From contig NC_087084.1 in assembly GCF_026151205.1 (NCBI RefSeq), positions 3,380,845 to 3,444,844 on the forward strand: a stretch of 64,000 nucleotides of DNA. The letters run 5' to 3'. The position numbers and the translations under genes were made by a program. Each line of letters begins with the position of its first letter. The first letter of the stretch is position 1. The notes under the pieces were generated by a model that was not told the DNA's origin, ran no database searches, and saw only the letters and a list, made by a program, of their open reading frames with translations. The stretch is from Bolinopsis microptera (taxonomy: Eukaryota; Ctenophora; Tentaculata; Lobata; Bolinopsidae). Shown one piece after another: positions 20,501 to 29,400 of this stretch.

Positions 20501-22671
20501 ACCCACTAATTTAAGGTTTGCAGTAAGTTATACAATAACATTATATAATCCATGTGATCAATCTCAGCTACTCGTAATCTGCTATTCGTAATCTCGTGAT
20601 CTACTACTCAAACTGTATACTATATTATCATGATTATGTTCTGACCACTAAAACTAATGGAAAACATCACGTAGCTTAAACCTTCAGATTGCTCAGATGA
20701 GCCTTGGCCCTTGTTAACTCCTTTCTTTAACAGTTTCAGTCAACATAATTCAAGAAATGGGAAAGACCTCACGGATCTTTATGCTGAAGTTTTGGGAGTA
20801 CTTTCTGAGGCTAGGTACGAATTTTTGCATTAAGTTCACTTTCTATTCTTGGCTATCATGGAAGTCATATGTCGGAATTTCGTGCTTGTATCTGGCCGAA
20901 TTTGCGCTCAATACTAACACTTTTAAAATATTATGGCCCTTGTAAGAGAATTTGTAACCACTTTGACGCCATTAGAACCCAAACTTAAATTACCTTGATT
21001 TTGTCTTGATCTGTATTTTGTGATACACCACTATTTCAGATTTCAGTCCGTTATAAGAAAGTTCAAAAGGGAAATCAACCAGACATACTACACCACACAG
21101 ACGATCATTAACTTTATAAATGGAATGAGATTTATCAAGTTGAAATTATACCCCATAGAAGCACTGCAGGCTTCATTCGAATTTATGCAGGTAAAGAGGA
21201 TCGCCCTTTAGCTTTGTAGAAGATCTGATTTTTTGAACAACGGTGCTTTGAATCGAAGGCCTTTATGTTAGCGATTATTATAAAAACATCGCATATTGTT
21301 CCAGGAGCTCGGAGAATTCTTCCTGGACGCCAAAGAAAAAGAAACACGTCACTCATACGCAGGCCTAATAACCGCACTGCTAGTTCCTGTGGCTGCAGTG
21401 ATAAATAGAGAGGTCAATGTTCCTGTTTGTAGGAACTTCGTGGACAAGTTGCATCAGCCTTCCCTTCAGCTGTCATCCAGGAAAACCCATGCTGCAGTGA
21501 GTTTAATTAAGTGCTTTGGGAATTTATTTTAGATTGTTATGTATCGGTAATTTTATTTTTATTTCTTAGTTACATTGTCTGCAAGAATACCATTGCGTAC
21601 GGTAATGATTAAATTTCGCACTAAAAAATGATTACAATTATGTAGGAGCAACGTACCGATGCCATTATGTAGCTGTAGGTCCTATTAATTTTAATTTAAT
21701 AATTTCAGCACCTATATGACATGATAACGATTCTACTGAGTGTATCATCAAAACAGTTCTTCCTTACCAACTGGCCTATATTTCTCCAAATGTGCATTAG
21801 CGGACTGAAGGTATCTTTAAATTCAAATCACTGAAATTGATTGTTTTCAAGCTTGTAAGTAATGTTATTGTTGATAATTTTAAAATATATCGTTTTTTTA
21901 AACGATAAAACTCGTCACACTATTTGTCTCCAACAGACGAGAGATTTATCAAAAGTGTCGTTCAACTGTATTTACCGACTGGTATGGGTATACGTAGTCA
22001 GAATAAAGTGTGAAGCCAACACCACCACCAACCAGCGGCTCACACAGATCATCGAGGCTATCTTCCCAAAAGGTATTTTAAACATAACATACCAGTTTTC
22101 CTTAATATATAATGCGAACGATGGATTGGAGCATAATAATGCCTTAATTCTTACCTGTTTCAACCAAAAAAATGAGCGATTATTCCTGAACTCCGCTAGA
22201 ACGTTTCCCCCCAGGATCCAGAAACATCATCCCCCGCGAGGGGGTGCAAGCAAGGGACTTTATCCAGCTCATCCTGATAATATCACTTGAGAAGCTGGAC
22301 TATGTGATGAGGGAGGTGGTGTACGATCTGCTTTGTGTAACAACCGGAAAATGATCACGTCTATATACCCTGAACGTAAGGATAGATTCCTTTATTAGTA
22401 CCTCGTTATCTGGATATTTGAAAAGGGTTGAAACTGAAGAGTTCATGACTCATTTTAATTAACTACATGGATTATATAATGTTATTGCATAACTTACTGC
22501 AAACCTAAATTAGTGGGTATATCGACTACATTAATTAATTTGTAACTTAACTACTCTGCCATCTCCCAGGTATGAACATTGGGCTAAACGCGTTCCTGGC
22601 GATTGCAAACCATCTGGAGAAGAAAGAGGGTAACCCACCTATGCCCGGGAGTAACTTCTCTTATCCTTCCG
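4027..22671 (+). CDS. fry: Furry (FRY/FRYL) ortholog, partial, 12 exons
   Basis: Twelve exons (4027-4187, 5703-5837, 6107-6195, 19039-19120, 19372-19448, 20740-20814, 21040-21190, 21305-21496, 21709-21810, 21937-22072, 22215-22375, 22570-22671) join in consistent phase except for one missing base in the eleventh. They give about 487 residues. The succession [100 protein letters not shown] and [12 protein letters not shown] follows the N-terminal HEAT/ARM-like region of metazoan furry. Furry is a scaffold of roughly 3,000 residues acting with NDR/LATS-type kinases in cell morphogenesis and spindle control. Start codon and all later exons are missing: the first lie left or unrecognised, the latter probably in the damaged block to the right. 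Intron 3 is 12.8 kb and carries antisense genes. Confidence 0.92.
4205..5214. repeat. Large inverted repeat, left arm
   Basis: Starts with CGTTTTATACACTCATTA just after furry exon a and includes MITE copy 1. It pairs in inverse orientation with 7225-8229, about 1 kb per arm. Homology ends exactly at the inner terminal repeat of the MITE. Confidence 0.85.
4441..5214. mobile_element. TA-flanked mariner-type MITE, copy 1 (furry intron)
   Basis: 774 bp with terminal inverted repeats that begin CAGGGTGGGCCAAAAGTCAG and continue as TACCCATACGTTGGCC. TA dinucleotides flank both ends (4439-4440 and 5215-5216). There is no transposase; the short ORFs inside are conserved between copies only because the DNA is. 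The TA target and CAGGG-type ends fit the IS630-Tc1-mariner superfamily. Together with 236 bp on its left it forms one arm of a large inverted repeat with 7225-8229. Confidence 0.9.
5373..5700 (+). repeat. CTAA/TTAACTAA satellite abutting a 3' splice site
   Basis: About 325 bp of CTAACTAATTAA-type units with a 4-bp base period and a dominant 12-bp higher period. It ends ctaaccacag directly at furry exon b. Nearly every unit contains CTAAC or CTAAT, which match the metazoan branch-point pattern yUnAy. Confidence 0.95.
5703..5837 (+). CDS. fry: furry exon b
   Basis: Follows AG at 5701-5702, directly after a 325-bp CTAA-type satellite; donor GTTAGT at 5838. Encodes [20 protein letters not shown] and [20 protein letters not shown], matching the furry segment with the conserved LPSIL core. 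Confidence 0.88.
6107..6195 (+). CDS. fry: furry exon c
   Basis: Acceptor tttcag ends at 6106; donor GTAAGT at 6196, leaving phase 2. Encodes [20 protein letters not shown] and a basic tail. This linker is poorly conserved in furry proteins, and the call rests on splice sites and phase. Confidence 0.75.
6448..6896. mobile_element. TTAA-flanked foldback MITE, copy 1
   Basis: 449 bp between TTAA at 6444-6447 and 6897-6900. Ends begin GGGGGCTGGGGGGTCTTCAT, and the whole element is an imperfect inverted repeat, with a perfect hairpin around 6590-6625. The TTAA target suggests a piggyBac-type mobiliser. Same family as 13587-14303. No coding capacity. Confidence 0.85.
7225..7992. mobile_element. 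TA-flanked mariner-type MITE, copy 2 (inverted)
   Basis: 768 bp, same family as 4441-5214 but in the opposite orientation, flanked by TA at 7223-7224 and 7993-7994. The right terminal repeat carries a one-base insertion (TTTTAGGCC instead of TTTTGGCC). Sequence homology with copy 1 continues beyond its right end for 237 bp but stops exactly at its left end. Confidence 0.9.
7225..8229. repeat. Large inverted repeat, right arm (probable transposed copy)
   Basis: Reverse complement of 4205-5214. The whole 1,005-bp unit is bounded by TA on the left (7223-7224) and TA on the right (8230-8231), as if MITE plus adjacent furry intron had inserted as one piece. Confidence 0.8.
8232..9170. other. Intronic sequence without a recognised feature
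   Basis: Between the inverted repeat and the 3' end of galectin gene A. GCCGGA motifs near 8290-8315 and scattered AT-rich DNA; no supported gene. Confidence 0.4.
9462..9468 (-). promoter_or_regulatory. Poly(A) signal of galectin-collagen gene A
   Basis: AATAAA on the minus strand about 35 nt beyond the stop codon. The same motif lies at the matching place in gene B (about 14792-14798). Confidence 0.5.
9502..10733 (-). CDS. Galectin-collagen chimera A, main exon
   Basis: Acceptor ttttcag (minus strand) precedes GATTGATTG; the frame runs about 409 residues to the TAA at 9502. Residues about 15-150 form a galectin-like domain: [29 protein letters not shown] and a late FAVSVDN strand. The galectin V-N-W-E-R residues are present, but the usual HFNPR ligand motif reads LFKPK, so sugar specificity is doubtful. 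A linker follows (to about 244), then Gly-X-Y repeats (about 245-282), a DFCNNC interruption with two cysteines, more Gly-X-Y (about 293-350), and a 60-residue cysteine-rich end with FWGLECCEI. The architecture suggests a trimeric extracellular lectin. The linker holds a short tandem duplication, [12 protein letters not shown], absent from gene B. No ATG near the start; a 5' exon is needed. Confidence 0.82.
10847..11050 (-). CDS. Signal-peptide exon of galectin-collagen gene A
   Basis: Begins with [20 protein letters not shown], a typical signal peptide, followed by a Ser/Thr/Asn-rich stretch with an NVT glycosylation site and a hydrophobic segment [16 protein letters not shown]. An upstream in-frame ATG at 11083 exists, but the MKLG start matches gene B and places the hydrophobic core at the N-terminus. 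A GTGAGT donor lies at 10850 after TTCAT, giving phase 2, whereas the main exon needs phase 1. The in-frame alternative is a stop at 10847. So either the junction uses a site I cannot see, or this is a separate small protein of about 67 residues. The position 110 bp upstream in the same orientation favours one gene. Confidence 0.55.
   Translation of the reverse strand: MKLGVFIRVMVVMLGGITSTNGELRRSDKDSNVTLGSANTSDAGSSEGIICVTYSLFSLTCAIIGFM
11794..12556. mobile_element. TA-flanked mariner-type MITE, copy 3, with exact empty site
   Basis: 763 bp, same ends and interior as copy 1, with a small internal deletion near 12163. TA at 11792-11793 and 12557-12558. It sits upstream of galectin-collagen gene A. 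The corresponding position of gene B (near 17140) reads cgcaacataTAatgtaaccc with no insertion, so the copy arrived after the two genes duplicated. Confidence 0.93.
12865..13582. mobile_element. TTAA-flanked element with G/C-run termini
   Basis: 718 bp between TTAA at 12861-12864 and 13583-13586. The left end is a run of 24 G followed by CAATGGGTATTTTTTCCTG; the right end is the inverse, with 16 C. Inverted similarity extends over more than 100 bp per end, including ACTAGGACCAGTGACCGAA. It lies between the two galectin genes. No transposase. Confidence 0.78.
13587..14303. mobile_element. TTAA-flanked foldback MITE, copy 2
   Basis: 717 bp between TTAA at 13583-13586 (shared with the preceding element) and 14304-14307. 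Ends begin GGGGGCAGGGGGGTCTTCAT. Almost the whole element folds back on itself, with the palindrome centre near 13940. Same family as 6448-6896 but longer by an internal palindrome. Confidence 0.85.
14304..14504 (-). mobile_element. Retroelement C-terminal fragment (GIY-YIG/Penelope-like)
   Basis: A 66-residue reading frame with the pattern [28 protein letters not shown] and NPFGLPLL. The RE-x-x-(W/Y)I-x-L-x-TL-x-P-x-G(I/L)N ending is typical of GIY-YIG endonuclease tails of Penelope-like and related non-LTR retroelements. The apparent stop TAA lies in the TTAA that bounds the neighbouring MITE. Only this fragment is present; the reverse transcriptase is absent. Confidence 0.55.
14834..16044 (-). 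CDS. Galectin-collagen chimera B, main exon
   Basis: Paralog of 9502-10733, about 402 residues and intact. Same order: galectin-like domain ([21 protein letters not shown]), linker, two Gly-X-Y blocks separated by DFCNNC, and the cysteine-rich end FWGLKCCEI. It lacks the duplicated RMPQP motif, has an [10 protein letters not shown] insertion in the linker and an SLKGI variant in the C-terminal domain. Substitutions are spread along the protein without stops, suggesting that both copies are under constraint. Same missing-start situation as gene A: it begins at an acceptor (ttttcag) with no ATG nearby. Confidence 0.82.
16156..16392 (-). CDS. Signal-peptide exon of galectin-collagen gene B
   Basis: [20 protein letters not shown] signal peptide, Ser/Asn-rich segment with an extra FNGQN motif, and hydrophobic stretch ending [10 protein letters not shown]. 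Compared with gene A it has 9 extra bases (ACCGCCTTC) before the end, and the GTGAGT of gene A reads ATGAGT here, so that donor is absent. A GTGAAA three bases further remains possible but follows an in-frame TGA. The link to the main exon is therefore unresolved. Confidence 0.5.
   Translation of the reverse strand: MKLGVFISVMGVMLGGITTTNGELRRSDKDSNVTLGSLSANTSDAGSSDFNGQNEGIICVTYSLFSLTCAIIGFTAFI
17211..18260. other. Intronic DNA with short tandem repeats
   Basis: No gene. TTACCAGT units occur at 17736-17800 and four 11-bp TAGTTACCACC units at 17960-18003. The array is bracketed by direct copies of CTCGCACGCAGGGCTAT (17928 and 18003), each followed by CTGAGTGACTCT. Confidence 0.5.
18322..18447 (+). 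mobile_element. SINE-like retroposon with target-site duplication
   Basis: A 126-bp body ends in an A-rich tail AAAATAAAAATAAAAAAA and is flanked by an 11-bp direct repeat ACCTTGGCCTT (18311-18321 and 18448-18458). Direct repeats plus an A-rich 3' tail are the hallmarks of LINE-mobilised retroposition. No tRNA or 5S promoter boxes are recognisable, so it could be a truncated copy. On the minus strand the body has an open frame ([15 protein letters not shown]) that I regard as incidental. Confidence 0.55.
18459..19038. other. Remaining part of furry intron 3
   Basis: AT-rich; no supported feature before the acceptor at 19038. Confidence 0.4.
19039..19120 (+). CDS. fry: furry exon d
   Basis: First exon after the 12.8-kb intron. 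Acceptor attcag ends at 19038; donor GTAAGA at 19121. Encodes [20 protein letters not shown] and LIAVLPQ, aligned with the conserved helix before the furry HP motif. Confidence 0.85.
19372..19448 (+). CDS. fry: furry exon e
   Basis: Acceptor atttcag; donor GTAAGT at 19449, phase 2. Encodes [20 protein letters not shown] and NFKRK, matching the family segment with LHP and AFKHFK. Confidence 0.85.
20486..20555. repeat. Inverted repeat, left arm flanking furry exons f-k
   Basis: AATTAGTCGATATACCCACT onward to the ATATAATCCATG motif is matched in reverse complement at 22465-22528 with only a few differences. Confidence 0.85.
20740..20814 (+). CDS. fry: furry exon f
   Basis: Acceptor gtttcag; donor GTACGA at 20815. 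Encodes [19 protein letters not shown], the conserved DLYAEV helix. It starts with one base completing the codon from exon e and leaves phase 2. Confidence 0.85.
21040..21190 (+). CDS. fry: furry exon g
   Basis: Acceptor atttcag; donor GTAAAG at 21191. Encodes [34 protein letters not shown] and [11 protein letters not shown], a strong match to the family core around GMKF-x-KMYP. Confidence 0.92.
21305..21496 (+). CDS. fry: furry exon h
   Basis: Acceptor gttccag; donor GTGAGT at 21497; phase 0 at both ends. Encodes [35 protein letters not shown] and [11 protein letters not shown]. This is one of the most conserved stretches of furry and is decisive for the assignment. Confidence 0.95.
21709..21810 (+). 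CDS. fry: furry exon i
   Basis: Acceptor atttcag; donor GTATCT at 21811. Encodes [20 protein letters not shown] and [14 protein letters not shown]. The SxKQFFLxxW signature is conserved in the family. Confidence 0.92.
21937..22072 (+). CDS. fry: furry exon j
   Basis: Acceptor caacag; donor GTATTT at 22073, leaving phase 1. Encodes [20 protein letters not shown] and [13 protein letters not shown]. The YRLxWVYxxRIKCExNT block is a furry landmark. Confidence 0.95.
22215..22375 (+). CDS. fry: furry exon k, one base short
   Basis: Acceptor ccccccag; donor GTAAGG at 22376. Encodes [39 protein letters not shown], then GK, then after a frame change MITSIYPE. Phase entering is 1 and phase needed on exit is 1, which requires 162 nt, but 161 are present. 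The break is at the A run 22348-22351 (GGAAAATG); one more A would restore the family reading up to PERMNIG. See the separate finding. Confidence 0.9.
22465..22528. repeat. Inverted repeat, right arm flanking furry exons f-k
   Basis: Reverse complement of 20486-20555. It lies in the intron between furry exons k and l. Confidence 0.85.
22570..22671 (+). CDS. fry: furry exon l
   Basis: Acceptor ctcccag; donor GTGAGT at 22672. Its first two bases complete an Arg codon, followed by [20 protein letters not shown] and a PPMPG segment ending YPSG, as in vertebrate furry. It is the last furry exon I can recognise. Confidence 0.93.
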
Positions 22672-22679
22672 GTGAGTCC

Positions 22680-22787
22680 TGCACTGTACTGTACTGTACT
22701 GTACTGTACTGTACTGTACTGTACTGTACTGTACTGTACTGTACTGTACTGTACTGTACTGTACTGTACTGTACTGTACTGTACTGT
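22680..22787. repeat. CTGTA pentanucleotide microsatellite at a 5' splice site
   Basis: About 21 perfect copies of a 5-bp unit (CTGTA/GTACT), beginning about 8 bases after the GT donor of furry exon l. It creates a long artificial frame (TVLYC repeats) that is not a gene. Confidence 0.97.
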
Positions 22788-23479
22788 CTGAGCATTCTTG
22801 CTTTCATTTTTGGTTTCGTTTTCCGCTGAAAAGCATGCTACAATTATATACTTATTTTACTCTAAGGTATTTAAATAATACAATTTTACAACAAATGAAC
22901 AAAATGTTTATTTATAACAAAATGTTTATTTATAGCAAAATGTTTATTATAATAAAATGTTTATTATAATAATACATTTTTATAATAAAATGTTTATTAA
23001 TGATTGCTACTTCTCTCTTAGAAACCTACAAAAAGAAAATAGTTGTCGGAGGTCCGTATATATATAATATATGAAGATTTTATCATAACCACGATTGGTT
23101 AAACAAAAATTGTATCAGTATCGTACTCTCTTAGTAATTAGTATGAACTATGAAGTTTGTGATTTTATACGTGAAGTTTATGATTTTGAACGTATTTAGA
23201 ATGTATTTTGAGGATGCCAACTTTAATTTTTAATTCGCTTTCCCATTATCATTTTACGATTATCCGATCAGAACTTGCCGAATTGTACTCCAGAATTCCC
23301 TCCAGATGCTGAAGGGAAATTTTATAGCTGTTTTAATGTTTTATTTATAAGAAATTTGATTGTTATTTCTTTATTATTTCACTATGCTATTTGTATGACA
23401 CCCTCGTTCAATGATACATTTTAGCACATGTGACATGCGGAGCTCAACTATAATCATACACCTAATGTTCCCACTAAAA
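22788..23479. other. AT-rich intron sequence after furry exon l
   Basis: Repeats of AAAATGTTTATTATAAT occur at 22895-23000. No exon is supported. The next furry exon was not found here. Confidence 0.5.
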
Positions 23480-26400
23480 AAGAGCACTATAAAATAATCC
23501 CCTTGGCAATCGTTTCCCACTTCCCTAAAAACCTTTAAATTTAAATATAATATTTACCCCCTAAAGAAACCCGTACAAAAGAAATAAAAGGGTGGGGGCA
23601 ACCGTGGAAGCAAAACAAACCTTATAAAACAGAAATGAAGAAATCGCTTTGAATCCCCTTGGGAAGTGGGGGGGGGGAAGTGTACCTGAATTGGAGGTTG
23701 GGGCCGGGAAAGTCGTTTGGAAGCCGCAATGTTTACAACAATTCTTCAGATAGCACTGGGGCACATTTTTACAAAACCCAAACACCCTTCCTACGCCTAA
23801 ACCAAATAAACAGTGTGGGGGCATGAAATCCTGGAGCAAGGTTTTGTGTTTTTCGTGAAATTCTTTGTGGTCCCGTTTGTTGATAATGTTTTTGTCTACG
23901 GAAGCCACTGGGAGTGAATTTTTAATAAACCGAAAGTTGGTGTTTCCCTCCTTCCCATCATTTTCTCTAATATTTCCCCTCCTAATATTTACTCTTTAAT
24001 TATTTTCCTAATATTCCAATCAATAATTCCCCTTTTAATGGGTTATCACCTAATCAGGTGGAATCGAAAAGTTTAAAAGTGCAGCTTTCCCCCTAAAGAA
24101 ACTGTTGTTTTTTTTGGGGGAGCCAATACCGAACGACATTTATTTCCTGAAAGGGTAATCCTTGCTTTTTTCCAAATTTTTTAAGGTTCTAAGTTCTCAC
24201 CCCCACGTTTGTGGAAAGTAAGAGAGTTTTTATCGAGTGGCACTAAACAAAGTAAAAAAAGTGCTTGCCCTTCAAAAGTTTTAAAATAAAAATTATCCTA
24301 AATTTCGAAAACCAGGTGTATTGCAAGAAAACAAAACCTTAGTGGTAACCTGAATTTCAAAGCTTTAACCATCCAACATGGACAAAGATCGTGTTCCACC
24401 CCCTTTCCCAACCGCCTTGTTTTTGAGACCTCTGGAATAACATGGGGATCTCCCCGTGGGAACTCCCTCCGCTTGGAGAAAAACTTTTAAAAACGTTGTT
24501 TTGGAAGGGTTTAAGTAATCGTATCATTAATGTAACATATTTTTAAATCGGTGATAATCCACAAGTAAAAGTAATTATGTTTTTTAAAAAACAGTGTTTT
24601 TGTAGAAGTTTTTGCCAAACGGATTTTCCCCTATTTGTGTTTTTGAACGGGATTGTCACCCCGTTCCACCCCACCACCCCCGTCCACACCCACCCCCCCT
24701 TGGAGGGAGGTGGAAAAAACCCTGTTTGATGGGTTAAAACTTAAAACCAATAGTAAAAAACATTAACAAAACGATTTTAAAAATGTCCCGAAGCAATCCT
24801 GGGTGAGGTAAAATGTGTTTGTTTCAGGGTTATTTTTAGATGAGAACGTTCTGCCAAAGAAATTATTACCAAAAAACAACCAATTCCCCCCCAACGTTTT
24901 TTTATTTATGACCCGAGGTCCAGTTTTGTAAAATTTAATTTTTCTGTTTTTCAATTAACCGATGTAAAAAAATAACTCCGATGATTTTTGTAAAAATGAA
25001 ATACTCACAATAACTTTTGTCCTTGTCTACGATAACATGGAAGGAATTTAAAAAATTGAAACGTTACCTGGATTGGTTGGGATAACCAACCCCCATCCCC
25101 CTAGAGCATAAAACTGGGTCAAATCCTGGCATTAGTTTTTTATTTACAATCTTGGAAGGGGAACCCGACCTTCCAAACAGGACGGGTGGAACTACGGAAA
25201 GGAAGGTTTTTGGTTTCCAAGATGTTTAAAAGTTTCCCCGTTATTTGTTTTTTTTCCGAAAACCACTCAAATAATTACATATTTGCCGGGTGTACATTTA
25301 GACCCATCATCTTGTCAAACTTTCCACTTTATTACATTTGGTCCCCCGTAAAAATTTTATTTCGAAAAAATGGTAGATTTTTTTTATCCCTCTTATTGTC
25401 CCACCCCCATATAATGTTCCTTCCTAATCCATTAAGTTTGTTTATGTTCCCCCATCATCAGTTTTGTCCATCACATCATTAAAAAGATTCTTGTTTTTTT
25501 TTGGGGTTTAAAAACAATCCTCCCCCTATTTTTTTTCTCCCTAGATCTCCCTTGTTTTCCAAATTTTACACATATCATTGAAACAACAACTTGTCAAAGC
25601 GATTAGACCATAATTAAATAGAACAATGAATTAAGAAGGTGTAAGTTAGAAAATAGTGATTTGGCTTTTGTTTAAAATTCCCTGAAAAAACCCCTTTGAA
25701 CTACCTCCCAAACTTAAGAATTGAATTATCTTAAAATGTTGCCCTATTGGTTTGAAACGTTAGAATTTTGGGTTTGTCTTTTGCATAAAAAATGGGTTTC
25801 CCCTCCTCCTCGGAAAACTAAACGTTTTTGGACTGTGGTTTTAGGTGTTTTTTTTTTAATGGGAATGGTTACTAGATGACTTTACCCGGTGTAATTGGTT
25901 TTTTATTTTATATTGAATGTCCTTTTGGTCGGTAATTGACATGGTTGTGTGGAAAGTGAAAATTTGTTAGGTAGATAATTTTTTTACTATAACAAAACAT
26001 TTGAAAAGCAAGGAAATCTTATGTTTTTGGTACTAAAACCAATTTGGAAGGTATTGGTAAATGCCCCACTGGTGATTTGTTGAAAATTATATTTAAAAAT
26101 ATTGTAAACAAAAATTAGCGATTAGTTAAATGTTTAAACCTTCCCAACCGTTTTTTGGGTTTTGTGCCCATTTTGTTAACCTTCCGAACCACGCCCCAGA
26201 AAAATTATTTTTAGTTTTTAAGAACATTTTTTTTTGCCCTTAAAAAAGAGAGACTCCCACCTAGTACCCAATTATTACGGTCTTGCCTGAATATATTTTT
26301 GGCCAAAGGTAAATAATTTTTGTAATGGAAAATAAATCGAAATAATGAGCCCATTGTATTAATCCCTTATCCGGTGAATCATCAAAAGCTATTATCCCCC

Positions 26401-29400
26401 CCCCACCAGAGAAAAAAATACCAATATAACAAAATGCCAACTTACCTAAATTAAAATTGGGTTAACATTTAAATCGCCTGTAAGTGAAAATAAATCCATC
26501 CAAAACCCCTCCATGCCCTCCTCCAGGGAAAACAAGGACCCCTCAGTTCCCCAAAATAAAACGGAACCGAGAAAAAAGTTTTCCCTACCAAGAAAAAACC
26601 GATCACCTCCCCTCCATCCCAAAGTAGAAATAGGGGAAATGGCGGGCCCATTGTTCCATGCCCCTGTGGTTTTCCCTGTTTTTCCCTAACCCGCCACCAA
26701 GAAAACTATCGACTTAAAACATCTCCCGTCTTGGGGTAAGGTGTTCACGTGATCCCCCTGGAAAATTGTGTCACGGTTGGAACTGTAGGTAAAATTGTGG
26801 CGATTGTTTTAAGATGGTGAATTTGTTACGTTTTTGTAGAACACGAATTTGAATAATGTTCAAAACAATTTTGTTACCTTTAAAATTGGTTTTGGCTTCG
26901 ATTGATTTGTTGTTGGTTTGGTTGTTGTTTTTATGTTTGGTTTGTTGTTGGGGGTTCAACTCACCCCAACACCAAATCAAAAACTTTTCAGGGAAAGCAA
27001 CCAGCCAAACTTTTTACCAACGTGATGGTTGAAAAACACTTTTTCCGAAACAAAGAGGAAAAAAACTTACATTTTTTATGAGGAATTGCCCCAGTGTGGG
27101 GAACCAAGGATAGAAAGAGATTATAGTGAGGTGGTCCCCCCCCATCAGAATGGCCTGCCAAATAGGTTAGAAACCCCGATAAATAAAATAAATAAATTCT
27201 AACAATTAATTTACAAAACGCTTTCGACATTCCACAATATAAACCGAAAAGATGTTTAACATTAAGTCCATAAAGCGAAACTTAGACACATATCTTTCAG
27301 TAAGGCCCCTCCCAGGGGCCCCAATTAATGGGGGTGGAATCCATGTTTTTTTGTCTGTAAAATTTTTGCGGCCAAGAGTAAATAACTTTACCAATTAAGC
27401 TCCCCATACAACTGAAACCGTCAAAACCCAAAAAAACATTCAAACCGCAACGTGGTCAAAACAAATAAATGGTTTCAACCTACTTTTAAAAACAATAATA
27501 AACTATCAAAAAAAGTGTATTTTGTTTTGTTTTTTTGCAACCACGACTTCAAAAAACCTAATCCAAAAAGGATGGCGACAACCAATCTAAACCAGAAAAA
27601 TATTTAGGTTGGGTAGGGTTGGTTCCAACTATTACAAAGCATCATAAAAAAACCTTAACGATCCTGAACCCCAGTGGCCAAAAACCAAGGAAACGAAGAT
27701 ACCAAAACCGTAACAACAGACGGGGGGGGAAGATCAGGGAAGTCCCCCTGCAAACAGTTTTTTTTTCCTGGAATTGAAAGGAACTGGTCCCCCCCTAACA
27801 ACGCTTGTTAATAAACCTGCAAAAGAAGATGAAACGAGGTAAAAAATAAACACCACTTTTGGTTTTAATTTCATGACAAATTTTGATTGGGAACTGGGGT
27901 TTTTTACTACCCCCAGTTAATTGTTTACTAAAAAATAGATAATTGAAAACAGCAATTTTAAAATAATTGGTAAATATTCCAAATAAAAAAGTAATGTAAT
28001 AAAAGGCCTGCACCTAGCTGACTAAAGAGTAATGAAACCAGCGGATCTCAGAAAATACAAGAAAATTCGCCCATAAACCTGAATTAATCCCCCTTTGGAA
28101 AAAACTAATAAACAAGTTTGTTGTATAAGTGGGAAATAAAAAATGGTTTAGAACCCATTACCGACAAAAGCTAAGCACACAGAAAGAACAAAAATGACTC
28201 CAGAGAAGGCTTTTAAAAAAACTTTTTTTGATTTTGCCTCCACAAACACCAAAAAATATTTAAGAAAACTCATTTTTGCCCCCTCTCAGGCTACAAATCT
28301 TTAAACTTCCCTTCACCGAATGAAGAGGTATTTTTTTGGTCCTTCTCAATAAACCAAGCTTCCCCTCTATTTTAAAGCCTTCAAGGAGATTAATTACAAG
28401 TTTTCCCCATTTAACGCTTGAGCTCTCTCCTTCTGCTGACGGATTCTGGAGCTAGGAAAACACCCCTCTTAAAAAGTCTCTCCCTGTATTTTTATTCCAC
28501 CAGTTTAAACTCCCGACCTTTCCCCCTCTTTCAGTAATTTGTTTGCACAATCGAAGAAAATGGAAAAAAGGAAAAACTTTTAAACCGGGCTTGGCAGCTT
28601 TGGGACCGGATTGAATTTCTTGCGATTTTCCCTTCCAAGCCCCTCAACTTCGGGTTTTTCCCCTATACCTCCAAAATTGATTTTTTTCCAATACTTCCAA
28701 GCGACTTTTTGTTTATTGAATCCCACCCTCAATTGACCCTTCCTCCCCGACATAGCCCAAAAGAACCATGAAATGTTTCCCCTACCCAAACTCCCTCCTC
28801 CCAAAAAGCAAGTTTGCCTTGGCCAAAAAAACTGTGGAATTTTAATGGTGAATTTCTGTAGAAAAAATACGCAGCTTGAGTTATATCCTCGATACTACCG
28901 ATTTTTTCACCACATCGCAAAAAACACTTTGTTTTTAACTGAAACTGATAACTTCTTTCTGATTCACCCCCCTCAAAAAAGAAAAACCTTCCAATCTTGG
29001 AAAGAATGTTCGTTGTAAACCTCACTATCGCCCTTAAAAAAGTCCGTTCTTTTTTGTCAGATAATTAGTTTTTTGCCTCCTGTAGTTTTAGTTAAAACTT
29101 GGGTCCCCTGCTGCAGTATCATAACTAGACCTGAAACTTGACTAACCCGTGTACCCGCACCTGTTTTATAATGATCATGTTATGCTGTCTCTTCTAAATG
29201 GAGCAAGCAAAATGGCATTATGCCAAAAAAAAAAAACTTTTTGCCCCCGGCCTAATTCCCCCTGTTTACCAAATTTTGTTCACGCTCACTGATTTTTATT
29301 TCTTTGGAACACAATCTGAACTTTAACACTGGTTTTCAATTTTAACCCACGGTTATAACAAAAAGTAAGGAAACCTTTATTTGTCCCCAGTCTGGGTCCA

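Noticed and set aside
22572-22829. Frame with TVLYC repeats
   Set aside because: Its end is the translation of the CTGTA microsatellite; only the first part is furry exon l.
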